Of a stretch of 64,000 bases of DNA, positions 45,118-52,623 are shown in pieces (position 1 is the first letter of the stretch; every line of letters begins with the position of its first letter). This DNA comes from BRH-c54 sp965284565. Its GTDB lineage: Bacteria; Bacteroidota; Bacteroidia; Flavobacteriales_E; Vicingaceae. The position numbers and the translations under genes are program-made. The stretch lies in the NCBI GenBank assembly GCA_965284565.1, contig OZ260100.1, positions 62,001 to 126,000 on the forward strand, read 5' to 3'. The notes under the pieces are model-generated. The model worked only from the letters and a program-made list of their open reading frames with translations, searched no databases and had not been told where the DNA came from.

Positions 45118-46187
45118 TTATCCCCCAAGTACAAGGCTCCTCCAATATTATCTTTTGAAGCACCAGTAACAGATTTTAAGCAATTAACTTCATTTCTCAT
45201 TCTTAATACGCCTAAAAAAGCAAAGATTAAAGCTTCTTTATAATTTACTATTTTTTCATCGGGTACAATAATGTTTTTGTTACTTATTTGCTCCATTCGT
45301 TCTATTAAGAATTTGTTCCAAGCACCACCACCAGTAGCTAAAACAGTTTTACTTTCTTTTGGAAAAGTTATATTTAATTGATGTGCAATGTGTTCTACAA
45401 AAGTACAAAGCTGGTCGTGTATGGATAAGGAACTTTTTTCCAACAAGGGGAAAATATAACTCTCAATCCACTCTATACCCAAAGATTTTGGTATTGCTTG
45501 TGTGTAAAAAGCTAAAGCATTTAGCTTGTTTAACAATTCTTGGTCAATATTTCCTTGTCGAGCAAAATTGCCATTTTCATCATATTCAGCACCTAATTTA
45601 TTAGCTAAATAATTAAATACAATATTACAAGGAGCAACATCGTAAGCAATAGATTGTTGTTGTAAAAAAGATAAATTGGCAATTCCTCCTAGGTTAAGAC
45701 ATACATCATAATCGCTAAAAAGAAGCTTGTCTCCAACAGGAACTAACGGAGCTCCTTGCCCGCCTAAAGCAACATCTGTAGAACGGAAATCGCAAATCAC
45801 ATTTATACTTGTTTTAGCAGCAATTTCAGCTCCATTACCAATTTGTAAAGTAAAATTTTTAGCGGGTTGATGAAAAACAGTATGTCCGTGAGAAGCTATA
45901 AAATCAATTTCAGATTTAATAATATTTTTTTCTTTAATAAAATTATTAATAGACTTCCCGAAAAAACTACCTAATTGATTACTTAATAACATTAAATCTT
46001 GTCCTGATAATTTTTTTGAGTTGCTTAAGTGTTGATTAAGTGTTTTTTCATAAGAAAAAGTTTTAGCGTTTAAAATCCTAAAACTCCATTGATTTTCAAT
46101 AGAATAATTAAAAATAACTTCAACAACATCTAAACCATCTAAAGATGTACCCGACATTAATCCTATTGCATGGTAATTTTCTTTCAT
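45114..46187 (-). CDS. anmK: anhydro-N-acetylmuramic acid kinase
   Basis: AnmK converts 1,6-anhydro-MurNAc and ATP to MurNAc-6-phosphate in peptidoglycan recycling. The 357-residue protein starts MKENYHAIGLMSGTSLDGLD, with the phosphate-binding loop, and contains the ASHGHTVFHQP block, the catalytic region GGQGAPLVPVGD, NLGGIANLSFL, and LATGGGAWNKFL. It is a member of the sugar kinase/hsp70 superfamily with a normal length. Its stop overlaps that of the convergent glycosyltransferase gene by a few bases. Confidence 0.96.
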   Translation of the reverse strand: MKENYHAIGLMSGTSLDGLDVVEVIFNYSIENQWSFRILNAKTFSYEKTLNQHLSNSKKLSGQDLMLLSNQLGSFFGKSINNFIKEKNIIKSEIDFIASHGHTVFHQPAKNFTLQIGNGAEIAAKTSINVICDFRSTDVALGGQGAPLVPVGDKLLFSDYDVCLNLGGIANLSFLQQQSIAYDVAPCNIVFNYLANKLGAEYDENGNFARQGNIDQELLNKLNALAFYTQAIPKSLGIEWIESYIFPLLEKSSLSIHDQLCTFVEHIAHQLNITFPKESKTVLATGGGAWNKFLIERMEQISNKNIIVPDEKIVNYKEALIFAFLGVLRMRNEVNCLKSVTGASKDNIGGALYLGDN

Positions 46188-46318
46188 AAAACTGTTACTT
46201 TTTGAATAAATCTATTAGTTTTGTAACACTTCAAAATTAGGTGTTTTTCAGACATAAAATGAAGTAAAATATTACCTTGCAATTTAATTACTATTTTAAC
46301 AAAAACAATATAAAAGTT

Positions 46319-47458
46319 ATGGATTTTCAATTAACAGAAGAACATTTAGCAGTTAGAGATGCTGCTAGAGATTTCGCACAAAACGTATTAAAACCAGGAG
46401 TAATAGAAAGAGATGAGAAACAAGAATTTCCTGCTGAGCAAGTAAAACAATTAGGAGAACTAGGTTTCTTAGGAATGATGGTTGATCCGAAATACGGTGG
46501 TGGCGGAATGGACACTATTTCTTACGTATTGGCTATGGAAGAAATCAGTAAAGTAGATGCATCTACCTCTGTGGTAATGTCGGTAAATAATTCACTTTAT
46601 TGCTGGGGAATTGAAAAATATGGAACGGAAGAACAAAGACAAAAATATTTAGTGCCTTGTGCAACTGGAGAAAAAATTGGAGCTTTCTGTTTATCAGAAC
46701 CTGAGGCTGGATCGGATGCTACTTCGCAAAGAACTACAGCTATTGATATGGGCGACCATTATTTATTAAATGGAACAAAAAACTGGATTACCAATGGTGG
46801 TTCGGCATCTTACTACATTGTTATTGCTCAAACTGATGTTGCTAAGGGACACAGAGGAATTAATGCTTTTATTGTTGATAAAGAATGGGAAGGATTTAAA
46901 GTAGGAGCCAAAGAAAATAAAATGGGAATTAGAGCTTCTGATACACACACTTTATTGTTTAATGATGTGAAAGTACCTAAAGAAAACCGTATTGGCGAAG
47001 ATGGATTTGGTTTTAAATTCGCGATGTCTGTACTTTCTGGAGGTAGAATTGGTATTGCTTCACAAGCATTAGGAATAGCTTCTGGAGCTTATGAATTAGC
47101 ATTGGCTTACTCTAAAGAAAGAGAGGCTTTTGGTAAACCAATTCATCAACACCAAGCTATTGCCTTTAAATTGGCAGATATGGCTACAGAAATTGAAGCT
47201 GCTCGTTTATTATGTTTAAAAGCTGCTTACTTAAAAGACCAAAAACAAAACTTTGATAAAGAAGGAGCTATGGCTAAAGTTTTTGCCTCTAGAGTAGCTA
47301 TGTGGGTAACTACAGAAGCTGTTCAAGTACATGGTGGTTACGGTTTTGTAAAAGAATACCATGTAGAAAGATTAATGAGAGATGCTAAAATCACTCAGAT
47401 TTATGAAGGAACTAGCGAAGTACAAAAGATTGTTATTTCTAGAGCTGTTCTTAAATAA
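46319..47458 (+). CDS. acyl-CoA dehydrogenase
   Basis: This is an FAD-dependent short/medium-chain acyl-CoA dehydrogenase of 379 residues from the ATG at 46319 (MDFQLTEEHLAVRDAARDFA); a TTG 14 codons upstream is rejected. Signatures are GAFCLSEPEAGSDA, WITNGGSASYYIVIAQTD and the C-terminal QVHGGYGFVKEYHVERLMRD, then ITQIYEGTSEVQ, which holds the catalytic glutamate. It most likely takes part in fatty acid or branched-chain amino acid breakdown (butyryl-CoA type). A strong terminator follows. Confidence 0.96.
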   Translation: MDFQLTEEHLAVRDAARDFAQNVLKPGVIERDEKQEFPAEQVKQLGELGFLGMMVDPKYGGGGMDTISYVLAMEEISKVDASTSVVMSVNNSLYCWGIEKYGTEEQRQKYLVPCATGEKIGAFCLSEPEAGSDATSQRTTAIDMGDHYLLNGTKNWITNGGSASYYIVIAQTDVAKGHRGINAFIVDKEWEGFKVGAKENKMGIRASDTHTLLFNDVKVPKENRIGEDGFGFKFAMSVLSGGRIGIASQALGIASGAYELALAYSKEREAFGKPIHQHQAIAFKLADMATEIEAARLLCLKAAYLKDQKQNFDKEGAMAKVFASRVAMWVTTEAVQVHGGYGFVKEYHVERLMRDAKITQIYEGTSEVQKIVISRAVLK

Positions 47459-47483
47459 GGAATTTATTAATAATGCATAAAAC

Positions 47484-47515
47484 AAAAAAGCCTCAGCAAT
47501 GCTGAGGCTTTTTTA
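47484..47515 (+). terminator. intrinsic terminator after acyl-CoA dehydrogenase
   Basis: GCCTCAGC and GCTGAGGC form a perfect 8-bp stem around a short AAT loop, flanked by an A-run and followed by six T residues. It begins about 30 bases after the stop codon and separates this gene from the cassette array. Confidence 0.92.
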
Positions 47516-47600
47516 TGCTTTTAAACAACTTAACTATGAATACATCACCTTCTAATAATTAAAATTTTATCATCAAAAACTTAATAATGCTAAAAATGGG

Positions 47601-47627
47601 TTGATTTAAATAGATTTAATATATTTG
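47601..47627 (+). promoter_or_regulatory. putative promoter reading into the cassette array
   Basis: TATATTTG at 47620-47627 fits the Bacteroidota -7 box TAnnTTTG, with a TTG 16 bases upstream (47601-47603), slightly short of the usual spacing. It lies just left of the first cassette border and reads toward the cassettes, as an integron Pc promoter would. Confidence 0.4.
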
Positions 47628-47631
47628 GGAA

Positions 47632-47681
47632 AAAGATACAATGCGGATAAACGTACCGGTACGTTTATCCGGTTGTTACCT
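47632..47681 (+). repeat. left border of cassette array (site S0): degenerate attC- or attI-like palindrome
   Basis: A perfect 28-base palindrome (47644-47671, centre ACCGGT, arms CGGATAAACGTACC) is followed by GTT then GTTACCT, the first core site of the array. On the left, GATACAATG resembles the AACAATG of the other sites with one change. The first cassette begins at GTTACCTGTAAG (47675). This could be a decayed attC or an attI-like site. Confidence 0.5.
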
Positions 47682-47715
47682 GTAAGTACGTAGATACAAA
47701 TATTAAAACCAATCC

Positions 47716-48402
47716 ATGTCTGTAAAACATGTCGTCATTTTATTACTTATCCTCCTGCCTACTTTCCTAATAGGACAGAATGGACATTTTAGTTTTGGAA
47801 TAAAAAATAATGGGATTTGCTTTGGAAACTCAAATAAATACAATGGAGTCAGATTAAACTTAATTGACAATAATGTTGATAAAGTTAATGGCCTTTCATT
47901 TAATGTTGCTGGATTGGCATTCAATAAAAGAGTCAATGGTATTTCTTTTGGACTTATTGGTACTACTGACAGCTTAATGAATGGACTCCAGTTTGGAAGT
48001 ATTTATACATTTTCTACTAAAATAAATGGGATTTCAATTACTCCATTTTTATTAGCATCCGAAATAAATGGCCTCCAGATTGTTGGGGTTGCAGCTTTTG
48101 TTGATACAACAAATGGTGTATTAATAAGTCTTTTTGGAACGACACCTTTTGATATGATTGGATCAAAAATCATTAATGGACTTGCTATTGGAGGAGTAGT
48201 TATCAACTCAGAAAAAGTAAATGGTGTAATCATTTCTGGTATTCTATGTGCTGCTGATGAACTAAATGGAGTTTCCTTTTCATGTTTTAATTTAACTAAA
48301 AGCCTTCATGGATTTCAGTTTGGTCTAATAAACTATGCAGCAAATAATAGAAAATTGTTTCGGGTAATGCCTTTTATGAATTTTAATCTTAAAAAAAAAT
48401 AA
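47716..48402 (+). CDS. cassette 1: exported repeat protein (NG-hydrophobic repeats, LA_2272-like)
   Basis: This 228-residue protein has a signal peptide (VVILLLILLPTFLIGQ). The body consists of about eight repeats of 20-24 residues, each with an NG followed by alternating hydrophobics, for example VNGISFGLIGTTDSLMNG and LQFGSIYTFSTKINGISITP. They are predicted to form a beta-solenoid or barrel-like sheet. The pattern resembles the 'LA_2272 surface repeat' family of Leptospira and Bacteroidota. Function is unknown. The stop lies five bases before the inverse core of the S1 site, as is typical for cassette genes. Confidence 0.8.
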   Translation: MSVKHVVILLLILLPTFLIGQNGHFSFGIKNNGICFGNSNKYNGVRLNLIDNNVDKVNGLSFNVAGLAFNKRVNGISFGLIGTTDSLMNGLQFGSIYTFSTKINGISITPFLLASEINGLQIVGVAAFVDTTNGVLISLFGTTPFDMIGSKIINGLAIGGVVINSEKVNGVIISGILCAADELNGVSFSCFNLTKSLHGFQFGLINYAANNRKLFRVMPFMNFNLKKK

Positions 48403-48407
48403 CCTAC

Positions 48408-48648
48408 AGGTAACATTATGTATGAAAACATGCGGTTGCTAGCTTGGTTAGTTACTTGAAACTTTATCAGTTTACGCCATAATTTTTGCTTGTGCTACAA
48501 GCAAATAAATTGCAAGTTGCATCCTTGCATAGGTTGGTTTGCTTTAGTTCTGTTTATTTGTTTTGTACTAAACTGGAACTTTGGCAAAAATTATTACTTT
48601 TATCAGTACTTGAAACGGAAATGCACGTTTCATACACATGCGTTAGCT
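48408..48648 (+). repeat. attC-like site S1
   Basis: The inverse core AGGTAAC (48408-48414) is followed by TGTATGAAA, which pairs with TTTCATACA near the right end, before the core GTTAGCT (48642-48648). Internally ATAATTTTTGC pairs with GCAAAAATTAT, so the whole 241 bases can fold into one long imperfect hairpin. AGGTAAC matches the start of cassette 1 (GTTACCT) in reverse complement, extended to 11 of 12 bases. Confidence 0.72.
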
Positions 48649-48668
48649 GCAACCAAAAGAACATAAAA

Positions 48669-49712
48669 ATGAAATTTCCTTTGTCTACATTATTAATTCT
48701 ACTTCTATTTTCCTCCTGCAATGGACAGAAAAGTAAAAGTATTGAAATAAAAGAACCCAAAGTTTTTACTGATGCTGACATTGTTACAAGTAGTCTAATA
48801 GATAATAATGGAAACTTATGGTTTGGAACATCAACCGAAGGACTTTATAAATATGACGGAGAGAAATTTTCAAACTTTAATGAAAAAAATAGACTTTGTA
48901 CTAACCAAATATGGGATATTATTGAAGATGACAAAGGAATAATTTGGTTAGCAACTAATAAAGGTTTGTGCAATTATGATGGTAAAACATTTACTCAAAT
49001 TTCACTTCCATATATAGACACAAGCAGCGAATGGTACAAAAACATCTACCCAACTGTAAACCCTAATCAAGCTAATTCGATTATCCAAGATAAAAACGGG
49101 ACATTTTGGATTGGAACTTCGGGTGGCGGGGCTTATAAATATGACGGAACAACATTTGATAATATTTTAGCTGACAAAGGCAGAAAATATGAAGACAGTC
49201 TTCATCACAACGTCATACAAAGTATCATAGAGGACAAGAACGGTAATATTTGGTTTGCTTCAATGAGTAATGGCGGAATAACTCGTTTTGATGGAGAAAC
49301 ATTTAAGGATTTCAAAAATAATAATGGATTAAGTGATAATATGGTTCGCTACCTCTATCAAGACATAAAAGGTAATATTTGGGTAGGGACAAACGGAAAT
49401 CGAAATGGTGGATTGGACAAATTTGACGGAAACACTTTTACAAACTTCAACGAAGAAAATGGATTATGCAGCAACAATATTGCTGTTATTTTGCAAAGCT
49501 CTAACGGAAAAATTTGGCTTGGTAGCGATAGAGCAGCTATTTGCTATTATGAAAATGGAGAATTCACACCGTTTGAAGAGTTATCAGGAATTTCAATAAG
49601 AACAATCATAGAAGACAAAAAAGGAAATATTTGGTTTGGCGGTAGAAAAGGCAATCTATGGAAATATGACGGAGAGAAATTGACAGACCTAACACAATTG
49701 AAAAATGAATAA
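48669..49712 (+). CDS. cassette 2: lipoprotein with two-component-regulator-type propeller repeats
   Basis: This 347-residue lipoprotein is started at the ATG at 48669, giving the signal LSTLLILLLFSSC. An open frame extends upstream to 48486, but that part lies inside the attC-like site and is rejected. It has seven or eight Reg_prop repeats of the form IWxGTxxGLxKYDGxxFxxF, for example NGNLWFGTSTEGLYKYDGEK and GKIWLGSDRAAICYYENGEF, making a beta-propeller. No kinase or regulator domain follows, so it is a free-standing periplasmic or surface propeller. It may bind a glycan or peptide; function unknown. Confidence 0.85.
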   Translation: MKFPLSTLLILLLFSSCNGQKSKSIEIKEPKVFTDADIVTSSLIDNNGNLWFGTSTEGLYKYDGEKFSNFNEKNRLCTNQIWDIIEDDKGIIWLATNKGLCNYDGKTFTQISLPYIDTSSEWYKNIYPTVNPNQANSIIQDKNGTFWIGTSGGGAYKYDGTTFDNILADKGRKYEDSLHHNVIQSIIEDKNGNIWFASMSNGGITRFDGETFKDFKNNNGLSDNMVRYLYQDIKGNIWVGTNGNRNGGLDKFDGNTFTNFNEENGLCSNNIAVILQSSNGKIWLGSDRAAICYYENGEFTPFEELSGISIRTIIEDKKGNIWFGGRKGNLWKYDGEKLTDLTQLKNE

Positions 49713-49719
49713 AGGCAGC

Positions 49720-49787
49720 AGCTAACACTGTATAACAAATCATAGCACCCCTGCGGGATGCTACGCTTGTTATACTAAACGTTGGGC
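49720..49787 (+). repeat. attC-like site S2 (compact, 68 bases)
   Basis: This is the clearest site. Inverse core AGCTAAC (49720-49726), ACT spacer, GTATAACAA pairing with TTGTTATAC, then TAGCA.CCC pairing with GGG.TGCTA around a short loop, TAAAC spacer, and core GTTGGGC (49781-49787). The cassette 2 start GTTAGCTGC is the exact reverse complement of the left end, GCAGCTAAC. Size and order R''-L''-loop-L'-R' match canonical attC sites. Confidence 0.85.
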
Positions 49788-49798
49788 ATAATTAAAAA

Positions 49799-50401
49799 AT
49801 GACAGTAATAAAAGGAATAAAATCAGGAATTGACAAAGGGGATAGTAATCAAGCTATAGCTCGGAAAATTTTCTTGTCATATACAACCGAGATATTTAAA
49901 GAGAATCAAGATGCTGAATTCTATATTAAGAATTCAATAAGTACTGCATTTGACATACCTTTTTCATCAATAGAAATAGTTGGCTCGGGTAAAACAGGAT
50001 TGAGTTTCTTCAAAGATAAACCTTTTGAACCTGGCGTTTCAGATTTAGATATTGCAGTCATTAGCTTACCTCTTTACAACAAGTTCTGCGAGATTTCTCA
50101 CGAAGTAAGTAGAGGATATGGGAATCTGGAGGTATTCCCTATTTATAAAGGGCAGAGAACTGACAAACAATTTATTAAAAGTCTAAAAAATGGATTTATA
50201 AATCCGTTTTTTATGCCTAAATCAGAGATGAAATCTAAATGGCTTGATTTTTTCAATAGTTTATCTAATGGATATTTCGAGCTTTTTAAAAACATAAATG
50301 GAGGAATATATTCATCAGAATACTTCTTTGAATATAAACAAACAGAATGTATCGAAGAGTACATTAAAAATCCGAAAAAATATGACGAAATATCAAGTTA
50401 G
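49799..50401 (+). CDS. cassette 3, gene A: nucleotidyltransferase-fold protein
   Basis: This 200-residue soluble protein has the signature of a polymerase-beta-type nucleotidyltransferase: VGSGKTGLSFF (Gly-Ser at residues 62-63) followed by GVSDLDIAVIS (catalytic Asp82 and Asp84). A third carboxylate is less obvious; Glu111 in NLEVFPIYK is a candidate. The C-terminus is helical. It starts 12 bases after the core site and overlaps the DUF262 gene by 20 bases, so the two are coupled. Related nucleotidyltransferases act in toxin-antitoxin and antiphage systems. That role is inferred. Confidence 0.8.
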   Translation: MTVIKGIKSGIDKGDSNQAIARKIFLSYTTEIFKENQDAEFYIKNSISTAFDIPFSSIEIVGSGKTGLSFFKDKPFEPGVSDLDIAVISLPLYNKFCEISHEVSRGYGNLEVFPIYKGQRTDKQFIKSLKNGFINPFFMPKSEMKSKWLDFFNSLSNGYFELFKNINGGIYSSEYFFEYKQTECIEEYIKNPKKYDEISS

Positions 50402-51449
50402 GTCAAAAGAACTAATTGACCTTGTAAATGAAATAAAAAATAAAAGACTAATTATGTCGCCCTATTTTCAGAGAAATTTAGTCTGGCGCCAAGTTCATAA
50501 AGTTGATTTTATCAAAACAATTTTATTAGGCTATCCATTTCCACAAATCTTCATAGCAAAAGGCAATATTGATTTAGAGACAATGACGACAACATCTTGT
50601 ATTGTTGATGGTCAACAAAGAATGAATTCAATATTTGAATATATACGAGATAAATATCAGGTTGATGGTAAATATTTTTCTGAATTGGACTCTTCAATAA
50701 AAGAAAGGTTTTTGAAGTATCAAATACCCATAATTGATTTAGATATTGATAATGATGACCCACGTATAATAGAGATTTTCCAACGTTTAAATAGAACATT
50801 TTACGCTTTATCTACAGTTGAGAAATTATCTACAGAATATGCATCTTCTGAATTTATGCTATTTTCTAAATCAATGTGTAAAGAAATTGATTTTCAGGAT
50901 GATGATCTTGAGGAATTTGATATTCTACCATTACAACACGACCCCAATATTCCTCAATCTTTTGTAGATTGGGCTTTGGTTAATAAAAGTAAATATTATC
51001 AAAAGCTAATATTAGAGAAAAAAATATTTACTTCATATCAGCTTACTAGACAGGTACATCTAATGTTTACCATAAATGTCGTTTCTACAGTATTTAGTGA
51101 TTATTTTAATAGGAATGATTTTGCATCTAGATATTTAGATGAATATGCCGAGAGTTTTGCGGAAAAAGATAGAATTTTTAATGAATTAGAAAATTCTGCT
51201 AAAAAGGTTTTGGATTTAAAACTTAAAGAAAGTTCATATTGGTATAATAAGGCGAACGTATTTACCTTAATTTGTTTGTTTGCAAAAGAACCAGCTATTT
51301 TAGAAATTGACTCTCAAGTTATTAAAGAAAAACTCTTAAATTTCAACGATAATCTACCAGAAGAATACAGAATTGCCGCAAAAGAAGGAGTCAATAATAA
51401 AAAAGAAAGACTGATAAGGGCAAAATATTTAGAGGAATTACTAAAATAA
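50382..51449 (+). CDS. cassette 3, gene B: DUF262 (ParB/GmrS-like) protein
   Basis: This 355-residue protein is started at the ATG at 50382 (MTKYQVRSKELIDLVNEIKN); a longer in-frame ATG at 50298 would overlap the upstream gene by over 100 bases and is rejected. The N-terminal DUF262 domain shows SPYFQRNLVWRQVHKVDFIK, ILLGYPFPQIF, and the hallmark DGQQR at residues 76-80. The C-terminal DUF1524 HNH nuclease found in GmrSD is absent; instead a helical domain follows. DUF262 proteins hydrolyse nucleotides and occur in type IV restriction and other defence systems. Confidence 0.85.
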   Translation: MTKYQVRSKELIDLVNEIKNKRLIMSPYFQRNLVWRQVHKVDFIKTILLGYPFPQIFIAKGNIDLETMTTTSCIVDGQQRMNSIFEYIRDKYQVDGKYFSELDSSIKERFLKYQIPIIDLDIDNDDPRIIEIFQRLNRTFYALSTVEKLSTEYASSEFMLFSKSMCKEIDFQDDDLEEFDILPLQHDPNIPQSFVDWALVNKSKYYQKLILEKKIFTSYQLTRQVHLMFTINVVSTVFSDYFNRNDFASRYLDEYAESFAEKDRIFNELENSAKKVLDLKLKESSYWYNKANVFTLICLFAKEPAILEIDSQVIKEKLLNFNDNLPEEYRIAAKEGVNNKKERLIRAKYLEELLK

Positions 51450-51453
51450 CTAT

Positions 51454-51583
51454 GCCCAACATTGTATAAGCGTAATGCGGGATTTGTTAATAAATTAAAG
51501 ATTTCATCAAGTAATAAAATCTTGGGTAAAATGAAAATCTCGTCTTCGAAAACCCGCACTACGCTTATACGTAACCGTTGTGA
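51454..51583 (+). repeat. attC-like site S3
   Basis: Inverse core GCCCAAC (51454-51460), then GTATAAGCGTAATGCGGG pairing with CCCGCACTACGCTTATAC at 17 of 18 positions, then GTAACC and core GTTGTGA (51577-51583). The left end TATGCCCAAC is the exact reverse complement of the start of cassette 3, GTTGGGCATA, and not of the adjacent core. The centre of the 130-base site is AT-rich. Confidence 0.85.
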
Positions 51584-51604
51584 GTAATTATGATAAAATA
51601 AATT

Positions 51605-52363
51605 ATGTCTAAGACTATAATCTATCTCAGTTTTCTACTACCGCTAAATTTACTTAGTCAATCTAGCCTAGATTTTTATTGTGGACAACAAAGACATAGC
51701 TATGACTTTTCAGTTTGGTCTGTTCCTGTTCAACAATGCAAAGGATATAAATTATATTCCAAGTCCGTAAACTTTAATGATATTCCCAAAAAGGACAAAG
51801 TTGTTATTGACGAAATCTTCACTAAAATAGAGAAAAGGGCAGGGAAAGAACTATTTAAAAAATTAGAACTTTATTCAGTAACTATTGCTCCAGGTTCTAA
51901 AGGGTGTAATGATCTTAAATATTCTCTTAGATATAAACTTCTAATAGACTCTGTTTTTTATGACAGGTTTACCTTGACTTACAATTCAGAAGGACAGTTA
52001 AAAACAAAACCTGAGTTCCCTGATATAGAAACAAATAATAATGCTAATAATATAATTGACTATTGTTCAGCCATTTCAATTGCAATGGAAAATCCGGAGT
52101 TTAAAAAGTCATGTAAAGAATCCGGTTGGGAAAGAAGTACACCTAATATATCAAGTGGAGAAATGGAGCCGCTTTTAAACATATCTAGTTTAGATCTAGA
52201 TTATAATCTTGAAAAAAACATTTGGACTTGGATTTTAAAGTCTGAAACAAAACAGACAAAGAAAAACGGTTGGATTGGAAAAGTAATAGTCATAAATGCT
52301 GAATCAGGAAAAGTAATAGAAGTAACTGATTATTCAGAATCTAAAATTGTATGCTTTGAATAA
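51605..52363 (+). CDS. cassette 4: exported protein of unknown function
   Basis: This 252-residue protein has a signal peptide (IIYLSFLLPLNLLSQ) and a soluble body with several cysteines (FYCGQQ, QQCKGYK, KGCNDLK, DYCSA, KSCKESG). The final 70 residues (WTWILKSETKQTKKNGWIGK then VIVINAESGKVIEV) resemble a PepSY-like beta segment. I do not recognise the family. It starts 22 bases after the S3 core and ends 8 bases before the S4 inverse core, filling its cassette. Confidence 0.78.
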   Translation: MSKTIIYLSFLLPLNLLSQSSLDFYCGQQRHSYDFSVWSVPVQQCKGYKLYSKSVNFNDIPKKDKVVIDEIFTKIEKRAGKELFKKLELYSVTIAPGSKGCNDLKYSLRYKLLIDSVFYDRFTLTYNSEGQLKTKPEFPDIETNNNANNIIDYCSAISIAMENPEFKKSCKESGWERSTPNISSGEMEPLLNISSLDLDYNLEKNIWTWILKSETKQTKKNGWIGKVIVINAESGKVIEVTDYSESKIVCFE

Positions 52364-52370
52364 AAACTAC

Positions 52371-52565
52371 TCACAACACTGTATATAGCAAATAGGGCAA
52401 CCAGTGGTTAAATAAAGTTAAGTGCCATTTACCAACACCGCCAAATCGTTGATTTGGCTTTTAAGAATGAATAAATTAAAAACAAAATACAACGCTTTGG
52501 CTCAGTGCAAATTTGAAAGTTTATTGCTTTCTACTGCCCTACTTGCCATATACTAACCGTTAGCA
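52371..52565 (+). repeat. attC-like site S4
   Basis: Inverse core TCACAAC (52371-52377), then GTATATAGCAAATAGGGCA pairing with TGCCCTACTTGCCATATAC with two G-T changes, then TAACC and core GTTAGCA (52559-52565). The left end ACTCACAAC matches the start of cassette 4, GTTGTGAGT, in reverse complement, extended to 12 of 13 bases. A perfect small hairpin, CCAAATC/GATTTGG, lies inside. At 195 bases it is longer than most. Confidence 0.83.
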
Positions 52566-52623
52566 ACAATAAAAAATTAAACCTTTCGGAATTACTTTAG
52601 TATAATTACTAAAATTCATTTTT

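Noticed and set aside
48486..48668. N-terminal extension of the propeller lipoprotein
   Set aside because: The added 61 residues are encoded by the attC-like site S1, look random, and would bury the clear lipoprotein signal that starts at 48669.
50298..50381. Longer start for the DUF262 protein
   Set aside because: It would overlap the nucleotidyltransferase gene by over 100 bases. The ATG at 50382 starts at the conserved domain.
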